From positions 1-64,000 of the IMG/VR virus record IMGVR_UViG_3300021139_001840: a stretch of 64,000 nt of DNA; one strand, 5' to 3'. Shown one piece after another: positions 9,294-16,260 of this stretch. Numbering within the stretch: the stretch's first letter is position 1; each line of letters opens with the position of its first letter. The stretch is from a virus. Both the position numbers and the translations under genes were made by a program. Below the pieces are notes generated by a model. The model had not been told where the DNA came from. It searched no databases and saw only the letters and a list, made by a program, of their open reading frames with translations.

Positions 9294-9547
9294 TGAGTAA
9301 ATCTAAACACAAACCTTATCAATGGATTGACGGAGAAACTGCAGATCGTATTACTAGTCTTAACCTAAAGGACTATCGAGCATATCTCAAAAAAGATCTT
9401 AAGGATTGGAAAAAGAATCCAAAAACTGAATCTAACCCCAATGGCTATTGGTTACATCCAGAAGATGTTGCTAGCCATATTCGTACTATTGATGCATTAG
9501 ATTTAATTATTAGCCACTTTATAGAAACATCAGACGAAATCAAATAA
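9293..9547 (+). CDS. Hypothetical phage protein
   Basis: 84 residues beginning on the last base of the preceding stop (TAATG). Charged, lysine- and aspartate-rich, with LNLKDYRAYLKKDLKDW and a C-terminal helix LDLIISHFI. No recognised domain. The overlap suggests translational coupling to the phosphoesterase gene. Confidence 0.6.
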   Translation: MSKSKHKPYQWIDGETADRITSLNLKDYRAYLKKDLKDWKKNPKTESNPNGYWLHPEDVASHIRTIDALDLIISHFIETSDEIK

Positions 9548-9559
9548 AAGGAATTAAAA

Positions 9560-9931
9560 ATGAGTGATTATTCACCAGACCGTTGGGTAGTTATAAAAAT
9601 TACTACACCAACTGAACGTCTTTATAAAGTGTTTGCGTCATGGTCAGGTGGCTATGGCGGTTCAGACTCTTGGAAGATAAATTCAGGTATTACACAAGCT
9701 AGGCTTGTTAAGGATCGTTGGGAGTTTGATGGGTACAGCGGCTCTGTTTACAGTTGTCACACTCAGGCCTATGGAACCAACGGTTATGGTGGCAATGTTT
9801 TACAAAATTTTATTGACTGTGCTCCAAGCGAAGGAGCTACAATTGAAATCATGCCAGGCGAGACCAATTGGGCCAGTTTAGACTATGATGCGCTACAGCA
9901 ATTTATTGCTAACGGAGTTAAAAATGATTAA
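9560..9931 (+). CDS. Hypothetical phage protein
   Basis: 123 residues with an AAAAGGAA ribosome-binding site before ATG 9560. The N-terminus DRWVVIKITTPTERLYKVFASWSGGYGGSDSWKI and a GYSGSVYSCHTQAYG segment look like a small beta-rich soluble fold. Aromatic and glycine rich. Function unknown; within the early cluster. Confidence 0.65.
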   Translation: MSDYSPDRWVVIKITTPTERLYKVFASWSGGYGGSDSWKINSGITQARLVKDRWEFDGYSGSVYSCHTQAYGTNGYGGNVLQNFIDCAPSEGATIEIMPGETNWASLDYDALQQFIANGVKND

Positions 9932-10106
9932 CTGGTTGCGTTATTCCGGGGTCAGTGTTATAATAACATTAAATCCTTTATGGTGGCGATTAGCACCCTG
10001 GGCGCAAAAAGACTATAATGAATGGGCTGGTCCCAATGAATGGACAGGTTCATGCGGCTGGTTGTTTTTAACAATTCGTGTTTGGATTGACGACGGGAGT
10101 TGGTAG
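9924..10106 (+). CDS. Small tryptophan-rich phage protein
   Basis: 60 residues from ATG 9924, overlapping the upstream gene by 8 bases. An unusually Trp-rich sequence (NPLWWRL, NEWAGPNEW, CGWLFLTIRVWIDDGSW) with a hydrophobic first third. Similar short proteins are familiar from T4-like phages of aquatic bacteria. May be membrane associated. Function unknown. Confidence 0.65.
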   Translation: MINWLRYSGVSVIITLNPLWWRLAPWAQKDYNEWAGPNEWTGSCGWLFLTIRVWIDDGSW

Positions 10107-10107
10107 T

Positions 10108-10506
10108 ATGGGCATGTTTGATTGGCTAAAATATCAAGGTGAGGAATATCAAACAAAGGATACTCCAGCCCAATCATTAGATAATTATAAAATTGAACAG
10201 GATCAAACATCCGGTCATTGGCATTTATGGCATGAAGATTATGATGCTGAGTGGAAAGAAGATGCTGACAGATTTGGTGGCGGATACATAAAACATTTTA
10301 ATCAACGTTGGGTATGTTGCGAGGAGTTTGACGGTGAAATTCGTTTTTATCGAGAAGACAAAAACAATGGCGGGTACTACAACAACAGATGGATTGTATA
10401 CAAAACATTGTTTATGAATGGACAGATGTTGAAGATTAAAGAAGTTTTTGATGAACCACTTACAAAGTGGTACAAACAAGGTCTAGAAGATAAGGGAATA
10501 AAATGA
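10108..10506 (+). CDS. Hypothetical phage protein with shared WYKQG tail
   Basis: 132 residues. ATG 10108 is preceded by GGGAGTTGGTAGT, which decides the start over upstream codons. It begins MGMFDWLKYQGEEYQTKDTP, a pattern seen in other phage proteins, and continues with GHWHLWHEDYDAEW. The C-terminus EPLTKWYKQGLEDKG nearly repeats the tail of the Api92-like protein at 7513. Function unknown. Confidence 0.65.
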   Translation: MGMFDWLKYQGEEYQTKDTPAQSLDNYKIEQDQTSGHWHLWHEDYDAEWKEDADRFGGGYIKHFNQRWVCCEEFDGEIRFYREDKNNGGYYNNRWIVYKTLFMNGQMLKIKEVFDEPLTKWYKQGLEDKGIK

Positions 10507-11333
10507 GAGAATATTGGAGCTGTAGTAAATTGGCGGATAAGATTCGTGGTACTATGAAACCTGGTAGTTTAGAGTTGGGTAAATGGGAAGAGTGGGAGGA
10601 GCTAGCAAAAACTAACCACCCCGTTCGTTATTGGATAGTTGAGGAAGGCATGGACGCAGTACAAAAGTTTATTAATTGGCCCGCTGATCAAATTAATAAT
10701 GTTCGATATAGGCTTAATAATCGATTTGTTGCCGGAACCCACCAATTGACTTCGAGGCTTAAACGAGGTGAGTATCACGAATTGGATGAGCGCATACTAC
10801 ATTGTATCTTTGATGAGTTGGTTAATTTTGTTGAAATTGAAAAAGCATGGATGCAAGTTTGTTGGGGAGATGAAGCTACCCGGAAAAAATATCAACTACC
10901 ATTTTGGCGTAAGCAATGGTGGACTCGTTGGTTTATGACTTGGCGCAACCCGCAAGCTGGAATTGATCATTTACTTTGGGAAATGAGTTTGACTAATAAT
11001 GAATATGTAAATGAAACTGATCCAGAATTTGGTAAGCCAACTTATCAATCACTTAGAGCACAAGAAATATTGGACTTGTATCAATGGTGGACTGTAACTC
11101 GTCCAGCTCGTCCTGATCCATATGAGGCCAGCGGGTGGACAGCGTACTGCGAAGCCAGTCGCGAAGCCAATGGCGGCAAGTTGGGATGGAGCGGCAGTAA
11201 GGATAATGCTACACTTAAGAAAATGTCTAAAGAAGCGCACAAAAAATTAAACAAAATAGAAGTGGCGTATGATAAAGAAGATGAAGAAATGTTGATTAAA
11301 TTGATTAAGATTCGTAAAAATCTTTGGACTTAA
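10503..11333 (+). CDS. Conserved hypothetical phage protein
   Basis: 276 residues, overlapping the upstream stop by 4 bases (ATGA). Mostly helical and Trp/Arg-rich, with NNRFVAGTHQLTSRLKRGEYHELDERILHCIFDELVNFVEIEKAW, a block I associate with conserved phage proteins of unknown function. The C-terminus is a charged helix. No catalytic motif is seen. Confidence 0.65.
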   Translation: MREYWSCSKLADKIRGTMKPGSLELGKWEEWEELAKTNHPVRYWIVEEGMDAVQKFINWPADQINNVRYRLNNRFVAGTHQLTSRLKRGEYHELDERILHCIFDELVNFVEIEKAWMQVCWGDEATRKKYQLPFWRKQWWTRWFMTWRNPQAGIDHLLWEMSLTNNEYVNETDPEFGKPTYQSLRAQEILDLYQWWTVTRPARPDPYEASGWTAYCEASREANGGKLGWSGSKDNATLKKMSKEAHKKLNKIEVAYDKEDEEMLIKLIKIRKNLWT

Positions 11334-11873
11334 ATGGGATTAGTACTACCACCTAATGACCCCGCCAACCCCAAGCGTAATAAATCTAACGTAGCTAATG
11401 GACGCGACAGCAAAGATATGGAAGTGGGAGATAATTTAGTTGCATTTATTAATCGTAATGTTAGTCCTTATCCTGTAGATGTAGGTGGTCCTAGTTTTGA
11501 TCTTATTCCCATCGAAAAACAAAAGGATCAGATGGTCAACGTGGCACGTATGCATGCCCGACAGGAATATAGTCGCATTATGGAGTTAGTAGCAGTATTA
11601 CAGCGTCAAGCGGATGAAGTGCGCAAACGAGTAGATATTACAGACTTAGTTCATGCCGCAAAGTATGCGTTTCAGATTTATCATGGACAATGTTATTGGT
11701 TAGTAAGGGACCATAAACGAGGTGGAACTATTTTAGTACAAACAGGGCCGGATGAATGGACAACTACTCCCCCGGAATATTATGAGTATATTTGCCGTGT
11801 CAAGTGGTTAGGTGATTATACATGGATCGAAGTGGATAACGAGGGTAATGATGTCTGGACAAACCGTTTTTGA
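11334..11873 (+). CDS. DUF2452-like phage protein
   Basis: 179 residues starting directly after the preceding stop. A helical middle part (RMHARQEYSRIMELVAVLQRQADEV) precedes a C-terminal block FQIYHGQCYWLVRDHKRGG-ILVQTGPDEW, which resembles the DUF2452 family. That assignment is from memory of the pattern. Function unknown. Confidence 0.55.
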   Translation: MGLVLPPNDPANPKRNKSNVANGRDSKDMEVGDNLVAFINRNVSPYPVDVGGPSFDLIPIEKQKDQMVNVARMHARQEYSRIMELVAVLQRQADEVRKRVDITDLVHAAKYAFQIYHGQCYWLVRDHKRGGTILVQTGPDEWTTTPPEYYEYICRVKWLGDYTWIEVDNEGNDVWTNRF

Positions 11874-12111
11874 GCAAATAGCAACACATATGGCGGAACG
11901 TAACGATACTACATTAAAAGTATGGTCAGGTAAGATTGACATAGAAGAATACCTACAATGGAAGAAAGACTTTATTTGGGAAGCGTTACATGGACAACGC
12001 TATGGGCAAAGTTTTTGTAATCGTTTTGGCATACACGACAATCATTTGTTTTATAATACAGGTGGTATAGAATGGGCAGACGAATATATTAAAAAGACTT
12101 ATTTTGCTTGA
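11851..12111 (+). CDS. Hypothetical phage protein
   Basis: 86 residues. Two adjacent ATGs at 11848 and 11851 follow GAGGGTA; the second has better spacing. It overlaps the previous gene by 23 bases. The block QRYGQSFCNRFGIHDNHLFY is likely the conserved core. Function unknown. Confidence 0.6.
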   Translation: MSGQTVFEQIATHMAERNDTTLKVWSGKIDIEEYLQWKKDFIWEALHGQRYGQSFCNRFGIHDNHLFYNTGGIEWADEYIKKTYFA

Positions 12112-12322
12112 TCCAAAATTTACTCACTCTGTTAGAATTACCATGGTACATAACGATGATATTTTGGCGTGGGATGAAATATGCTACAAGACTATAGAAT
12201 TATTTGGACTGCCAGGCGACAGATATATAACTGATATCAGCTACAAATGGATGGATTGGATATTTCGAGATGCTAAAGATGCGCTGATATTCAAATTAAA
12301 GTTTAGTGAGGTCACCGTATGA
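12104..12322 (+). CDS. Hypothetical phage protein, TTG start
   Basis: 72 residues if begun at TTG 12104, which keeps an amphipathic strand KFTHSVRITMVHNDD before the conserved-looking ELFGLPGDRY and KDALIFKLKF. An ATG at 12143 would remove that strand. It overlaps the upstream gene by 8 bases, as others here do. Function unknown. Confidence 0.5.
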   Translation: MLDPKFTHSVRITMVHNDDILAWDEICYKTIELFGLPGDRYITDISYKWMDWIFRDAKDALIFKLKFSEVTV

Positions 12323-12552
12323 TTCTAGAACAAGGCGATTTTATACAACCAAAACAAGGATTTAATCATGCCAAAATGATTACCAAATCGTTTGGCGTAA
12401 TTGAAGAAATATTAGATTGGTGTAAACGTGAATTATCAAATGAATGGCGCTGGCAACTTAAAGAAGTTAGTACACATACTCGTAATGGTGAATACATATT
12501 TTATTTTGATTCCGAACGAGACTACTTGACTTTTTTAATGAAATGGGCATAG
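12319..12552 (+). CDS. Hypothetical phage protein
   Basis: 77 residues joined to the preceding stop by an ATGA overlap. Contains LDWCKRELSNEWRWQLKEVST and YIFYFDSERDYLTFLMKW, a strand-helix pattern similar to the upstream protein's C-terminus, so the two may be a functional pair. Function unknown. Confidence 0.65.
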   Translation: MILEQGDFIQPKQGFNHAKMITKSFGVIEEILDWCKRELSNEWRWQLKEVSTHTRNGEYIFYFDSERDYLTFLMKWA

Positions 12553-12553
12553 T

Positions 12554-12582
12554 TTGACTTTTAATCATTTTTCAATTATAAT
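12554..12582 (+). promoter_or_regulatory. Sigma70-type promoter TTGACT-17-TATAAT
   Basis: -35 at 12554-12559 and -10 at 12577-12582. It precedes the gene at 12615 with a leader of about 26 bases carrying AAGGAG. Confidence 0.85.
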
Positions 12583-12614
12583 ATAAACTGCTATAGTCAA
12601 TTAAGGAGTAAAAA

Positions 12615-12968
12615 ATGAAATCATATAGATTCTTGGGAGAAGAAGCCGAAGTATTAGGCAATAGACTTGACCATGCTCGTAAGATATTATTCGAAACAAC
12701 AACACCATGGGCTAAAAATTACTGGGGCCAAACAGTGGAACGTTTACTATTTCAATGGCGCCAACTACCTATTCTTCATGATGGAGATGCTCAAATAACT
12801 ATCATACCCAAATGGACAATCAGTTATGAATTTTATGAAAGTCAACAAGAAGGCAACTTGTACGGAGTAAGTGATCGTTTATACGATAAAGTGTTTAATA
12901 GCAAAAATGCCGACTTAACTGCCAGTTGGGAAGCTCATAGAGCACAAAGATTGGCAAGGGCTCAGTAA
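12615..12968 (+). CDS. Conserved hypothetical phage protein
   Basis: 117 residues with an excellent AAGGAG site. Contains ETTTPWAKNYWGQTVERLLFQWRQLPILHDGDAQ and a C-terminal DLTASWEAHRAQRLARA. The pattern looks like a conserved T4-like phage family of unknown function. It opens a new transcription unit of overlapping small genes. Confidence 0.65.
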   Translation: MKSYRFLGEEAEVLGNRLDHARKILFETTTPWAKNYWGQTVERLLFQWRQLPILHDGDAQITIIPKWTISYEFYESQQEGNLYGVSDRLYDKVFNSKNADLTASWEAHRAQRLARAQ

Positions 12969-13162
12969 TGAACGAACGTATTCGACAATTTGCTGAACAA
13001 TCTGGATGGTTAGCCAACGAACGTGATGTTGGTGATCAGTATCGTTTCTTCAATCAACTAAAATTTGCCAAATTAGTTGCCAAAGAATGTGCTGCTATAG
13101 CCGAAGAAGGAAGAGCAGTGGCTGTTGATATTGCTATTAAAAAATATTTTGGAATTGAATAA
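12968..13162 (+). CDS. Small conserved phage protein
   Basis: 64 residues, starting on the last base of the upstream stop. The central KFAKLVAKECAAIAEEG and the C-terminal KKYFGIE match a short helical protein common in T4-like phages. Function unknown. Confidence 0.65.
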   Translation: MNERIRQFAEQSGWLANERDVGDQYRFFNQLKFAKLVAKECAAIAEEGRAVAVDIAIKKYFGIE

Positions 13163-13341
13163 TGAATATTACAAGAAAGCGTTTTAAATCACATGATGGA
13201 AAACTTTTCCATGTTAGAGAAGTTTCAATGGGTAGCGACAACAAACTTTGGGTGTACTATAATGAAGTTGACAAAGAGCATGAATATTCTTGTTTGCTAG
13301 AAGCATTTACTGATAGATTTACGCTAACGGAAGAAGAATGA
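13162..13341 (+). CDS. Small hypothetical protein
   Basis: 59 residues (MNITRKRFKSHDGKLF to FTLTEEE), starting on the last base of the upstream stop (TAATG). The tight coupling to both neighbours supports it being real. Likely a small beta-rich protein (HVREVSMGSDNKLWVYYNE). Function unknown. Confidence 0.6.
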   Translation: MNITRKRFKSHDGKLFHVREVSMGSDNKLWVYYNEVDKEHEYSCLLEAFTDRFTLTEEE

Positions 13342-13529
13342 CTGAAGAAAGATTGATGATTGTCGAAGCTGTATTCAATGGGCTTATTGGGCAAGAACAT
13401 TTGACCCAAGACGAAATCGATGAGTTTATGGAATTGGTATGTGATGCCGCCATTCAAAAAGAATTAGATGCGGCTGTGGAACGCGGTTGCGCAGTCTTTA
13501 GTGGATACGAGGACGAATCAATACATTAG
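13338..13529 (+). CDS. Small acidic hypothetical protein
   Basis: 63 residues with a 4-base ATGA overlap with the upstream gene. Acidic and helical (LTQDEIDEFMELVCDAAIQKELDAAVERG). Last gene of this run; followed by an AT-rich gap and a new promoter. Function unknown. Confidence 0.55.
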   Translation: MTEERLMIVEAVFNGLIGQEHLTQDEIDEFMELVCDAAIQKELDAAVERGCAVFSGYEDESIH

Positions 13530-13591
13530 TTGTTATTAAAAAAATCAATAACGTTTATTAAAATTATTATTGGAAAAATTAATAAAAACCC

Positions 13592-13620
13592 TTGATCTTA
13601 TTATTAAATACTATTACAAT
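13592..13620 (+). promoter_or_regulatory. Sigma70-type promoter TTGATC-17-TACAAT
   Basis: -35 at 13592-13597, -10 at 13615-13620. It drives rubrerythrin with a short leader containing TTAAGGAG. Confidence 0.75.
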
Positions 13621-13645
13621 ATTACTTTACTTTAAGGAGATGTCA

Positions 13646-14095
13646 ATGAGTATTACTATTAAGAATTTGGAGGCGGCATTTGCAGGTGAAAGCCAAGCGT
13701 TTACCAAATATATGTATTTTGCTAAGATTGCTAGAGCAGAAGGATATGAGGAAGTAGCTAAACATTTTGAGCATACAGCTTCGCAAGAACTATTGCATTC
13801 GCATGGTCACTTGGAATTGATTGTGGGTAAACCCTCTACTAAAGAATGTTTGCAAATGGCCATTGAAGGTGAAACATACGAATTCACTACGATGTATCCA
13901 GAATTTTTAGACAAAGCCATGGAAGAAGGCGACTATGCGGCAGCCAAAGAAGCAAAAACACAAATTGCCGAAAGCAGAGAACATGCTAGTGAATTCGTAA
14001 CTATGCTGAAAAAAGCTGAAAAACGATTTGCTGCATTATCTCGAGTAGAAAAGCGTCATGCTGAGGCTTATTCAAAAGTGCTGGAGACTCTATAA
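13646..14095 (+). CDS. Rubrerythrin-like ferritin-fold protein
   Basis: 149 residues from ATG 13646, placed by AAGGAG. Four-helix diiron motifs are visible: GESQAFTKYMYFAKIA with the first Glu, SQELLHSH as the first ExxH, GETYEF, and ESREHA as the second ExxH. Rubrerythrins reduce peroxide using a diiron site and a rubredoxin-type domain. Here the C-terminal rubredoxin domain is absent but is encoded by the next, overlapping gene. Probably a cytoplasmic peroxide-defence enzyme. Confidence 0.85.
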   Translation: MSITIKNLEAAFAGESQAFTKYMYFAKIARAEGYEEVAKHFEHTASQELLHSHGHLELIVGKPSTKECLQMAIEGETYEFTTMYPEFLDKAMEEGDYAAAKEAKTQIAESREHASEFVTMLKKAEKRFAALSRVEKRHAEAYSKVLETL

Positions 14096-14226
14096 TGAAA
14101 CAAGTTTATCGTTGTATCGTTTGCGGACATACATTAACCGTAGAAGAATATAATTCTATGCCAGAGGACTATACCTGTCCAGATTGTGGAGTAGGTAAAT
14201 CAGATTATGAATTGGTAGATTTTTAA
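14095..14226 (+). CDS. Free-standing rubredoxin domain
   Basis: 43 residues (MKQVYRCIVCGH to ELVDF), starting on the last base of the rubrerythrin stop. Cysteines C7-x2-C10 and C28-x2-C31 (CPDCGVGKSDYE) form the Fe(SCys)4 site. The order and coupling suggest it donates electrons to the rubrerythrin, so this is a split version of the usual two-domain rubrerythrin. Confidence 0.85.
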   Translation: MKQVYRCIVCGHTLTVEEYNSMPEDYTCPDCGVGKSDYELVDF

Positions 14227-14242
14227 TCCAATTGTAATATTT

Positions 14243-14301
14243 GAGTTAGTAAATACTCTGCGGGCACAAGATAAGGTGTCGCTGGATCCGTAACCAGTAC
14301 T
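14243..14301 (+). other. Structured 3' region before terminator
   Basis: Three successive hairpins can be drawn: GAGT/ACTC at 14243-14258, GCGGGCAC/GTGTCGC at 14260-14282 with a bulge, and CTGG/CCAG at 14282-14297. The strong terminator follows. Could be a 3' UTR element or a small RNA. Confidence 0.4.
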
Positions 14302-14325
14302 AAAGGACCTTTTGGTCCTTTTTTT
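14302..14325 (+). terminator. Rho-independent terminator after rubredoxin
   Basis: Perfect 8-bp stem AAAGGACC / GGTCCTTT with a TTTT loop and an uninterrupted T tract. Confidence 0.92.
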
Positions 14326-14343
14326 ATTGTAATAATTTTCTGG

Positions 14344-14372
14344 TTGATTTTTGCTATATACTATGTTACAGT
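14344..14372 (+). promoter_or_regulatory. Putative sigma70-type promoter TTGATT-17-TACAGT
   Basis: -35 at 14344-14349 and -10 at 14367-14372. An alternative -10 TATACT lies at 14357-14362. It precedes the small gene at 14397. Confidence 0.5.
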
Positions 14373-14396
14373 TATATTACAAAAGGAGGATTGGCT

Positions 14397-14555
14397 ATGA
14401 AACAAAAAAAATTAATTTCCAAATTGTATCAGGCTTGTCTAGACCACAACGTCGAAAAGGTTCAAGAACTCAAGAAAAAAGAGTTTGAAAAAATCTTTAA
14501 ACACAAGGCCCAAGGCAAACAATTTGATACTAAGTGGCATGTAGTTACGGTGTAA
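14397..14555 (+). CDS. Small basic hypothetical protein
   Basis: 52 residues ([18 protein letters not shown] to HVVTV) with a strong AAAGGAGG site 8 bases upstream. Lysine-rich and helical ([22 protein letters not shown]). Lies between a terminator and the PlcP-like gene. Function unknown. Confidence 0.6.
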   Translation: MKQKKLISKLYQACLDHNVEKVQELKKKEFEKIFKHKAQGKQFDTKWHVVTV

Positions 14556-14589
14556 CAGGAGTGTAATAACGTTTTCTCTGGCAACGCAG

Positions 14590-14595
14590 TAAATA
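14590..14595 (+). promoter_or_regulatory. Possible late promoter core TAAATA, leaderless
   Basis: TAAATA ends six bases before ATG 14601, so the T4-type +1 would be the A of the start codon. The upstream half (CAGTAAATA) is off consensus. Confidence 0.4.
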
Positions 14596-14600
14596 GTATT

Positions 14601-15359
14601 ATGCCAGAGAAAACTTACCGTTCAATCTTCATCTCAGACATACATCTCGGGACCCGTGACTGTAAGGCAGAAGCTCTCAATAACTTTCTCAAGCACAACA
14701 CCTGCGAAACACTTTATCTTGTAGGCGATGTGATAGATGCCTGGAAAATACAGCAAAACAAATGGCGTTGGAAACAGAGCCATACCAATGTTGTACGCAG
14801 AATCTTGGGCCATGCCAAGCGCGGCACTAGAGTGATTTATGTGGCTGGAAATCACGATGAATTCCTCCGCCCGCTTATTCCTTATGGTATGGGTTTTGGC
14901 GCAGTAGAAATTGTTAATCAAACGGAACACATTGGATTAGATGGTAAACACTATCTAGTTACACACGGCGATCTCTTTGATGGCATTACACGCTTGGCTC
15001 CCTGGCTGAGTTTCCTAGGAGATAAATTATATGACTTCGTTCTCGATCTTAACAGCAGGTTTAATTGGATACGCCACAGGATGGGTTTTGGTTATTGGAG
15101 TTTGTCTAAGTTTCTCAAGCATAAGGTCAAGAAAGCCGCTGACTTTATGTTTCAGTTTGAGCTTAATCTTGCTGGTTATTGCCGCAAGCGCGGTTATGAT
15201 GGCGTTATCGTAGGTCATATTCACTCGGCCGAAATAAAAGAAATAGATGGCATTATCTACATGAATGACGGTGACTGGGTGGAGTCAATGACCGCACTAG
15301 TGGAACATCACGATGGTCAGTGGGAAATTGTGTCTTGGACTAAAACAAGTGACAAATAA
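14601..15359 (+). CDS. PlcP/LpxH-like metallophosphoesterase (lipid metabolism)
   Basis: 252 residues. Metal motifs: SDIHLGT (D13, H15), GDVIDAW (D43), GNHDE (N84, H85), THGD (H122) and GHIHS (H206, H208). The GNHDE block and overall pattern match the bacterial family annotated as UDP-2,3-diacylglucosamine diphosphatase-like; E. coli LpxH has GNRD instead. This family includes PlcP, the phospholipase that removes phospholipid head groups under phosphate starvation. The Agt-like glycosyltransferase at 16238 supports the PlcP reading. Probably acts on membrane lipids at the cytoplasmic face. No ribosome-binding site is visible. The exact substrate is inferred. Confidence 0.8.
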   Translation: MPEKTYRSIFISDIHLGTRDCKAEALNNFLKHNTCETLYLVGDVIDAWKIQQNKWRWKQSHTNVVRRILGHAKRGTRVIYVAGNHDEFLRPLIPYGMGFGAVEIVNQTEHIGLDGKHYLVTHGDLFDGITRLAPWLSFLGDKLYDFVLDLNSRFNWIRHRMGFGYWSLSKFLKHKVKKAADFMFQFELNLAGYCRKRGYDGVIVGHIHSAEIKEIDGIIYMNDGDWVESMTALVEHHDGQWEIVSWTKTSDK

Positions 15360-16260
15360 CGACAAATTATATGTAGTAACTAGCATATTCAATCCTCAAG
15401 AATATCAATCAAGATATCGGTTATACAATAATTTTGCTGATTATATTAAACAATTTGAAAATGTTGAATTGTGGACTGTAGAACTTATATTTGAAGGGCA
15501 AAATTTTGTAGTTACACAATCAGATTGTCCGCAACATATACAGCTCAAGACTGATGAAATTTTATGGTATAAAGAAAATTTACTTAATATCGGCATCCAA
15601 CATCTTCCTGTTGAGGCCAAATATATTGCTTGGATAGATGCTGACATTGTATTTGAAAATCCTAATTGGTCAGTTAACACTATAGCCGCATTAGACCAGT
15701 ATCCTTTTGTGCAAATGTTTGAAGAAGCTCTTGACCTTGGCCCTGACGGCGAAGTTGTTGGGCGAGATAAAAGTTTTATATACAAATGGTTAAACGGCAA
15801 TGAAAATCCTAAAAAACGGGGCCGTTCGGGACTAGCTTGGGCCGCTACTCGTGATGCTTTAGATTGTGTTGGCGGGTTAATTGATTGGGGTATCGTAGGA
15901 TCAGGTGACTGGTTTATGGCATTTAGTTTAACAGAGCAAGTAACGGATTCTAGTTTAAATAGAAAGAGCGGCGGATTCAGCGGCCAAGCTATACAAGCGT
16001 GGGCGGACTTATGTAAAAAATGCGTGGCAGGTAATGTAGGATATGTTACTGGATCAATAAAACATAACTGGCACGGTAAAAAATCAAACCGTGGTTATAA
16101 TTGGCGTTGGAAAATATTAAGCGAAAATAAATTTAATCCCATTGAAGATTTAGGATATAAAGAAAATGGATTGATTAAACTTAAATCGCACAAACCTCAA
16201 TTATTAGAAGATATACAACAATACTTTCAATCTAGAGATGAAGACGATACAGAAAAATAA
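15349..16260 (+). CDS. GT-A type glycosyltransferase-like protein
   Basis: 303 residues from GTG 15349, overlapping the upstream gene by 11 bases. No strong ribosome-binding site is seen, so coupling is likely. A nucleotide-sugar binding DxD is present in IAWIDADIVFENPNW (about residues 98-112). Further blocks are SGLAWAATRDAL and GIVGSGDWFMAFSL. The pattern resembles GT-A proteins found in phages and large viruses. It sits between the PlcP-like and Agt-like genes and may add or recognise a sugar in the same pathway; the acceptor is unknown. Confidence 0.65.
   Translation: MTNNDKLYVVTSIFNPQEYQSRYRLYNNFADYIKQFENVELWTVELIFEGQNFVVTQSDCPQHIQLKTDEILWYKENLLNIGIQHLPVEAKYIAWIDADIVFENPNWSVNTIAALDQYPFVQMFEEALDLGPDGEVVGRDKSFIYKWLNGNENPKKRGRSGLAWAATRDALDCVGGLIDWGIVGSGDWFMAFSLTEQVTDSSLNRKSGGFSGQAIQAWADLCKKCVAGNVGYVTGSIKHNWHGKKSNRGYNWRWKILSENKFNPIEDLGYKENGLIKLKSHKPQLLEDIQQYFQSRDEDDTEK

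Noticed and set aside
14601-15359. LpxH (lipid A biosynthesis) as the first choice
   Set aside because: The GNHDE block replaces LpxH's GNRD, and the Agt-like neighbour fits PlcP better. Kept as an alternative only.
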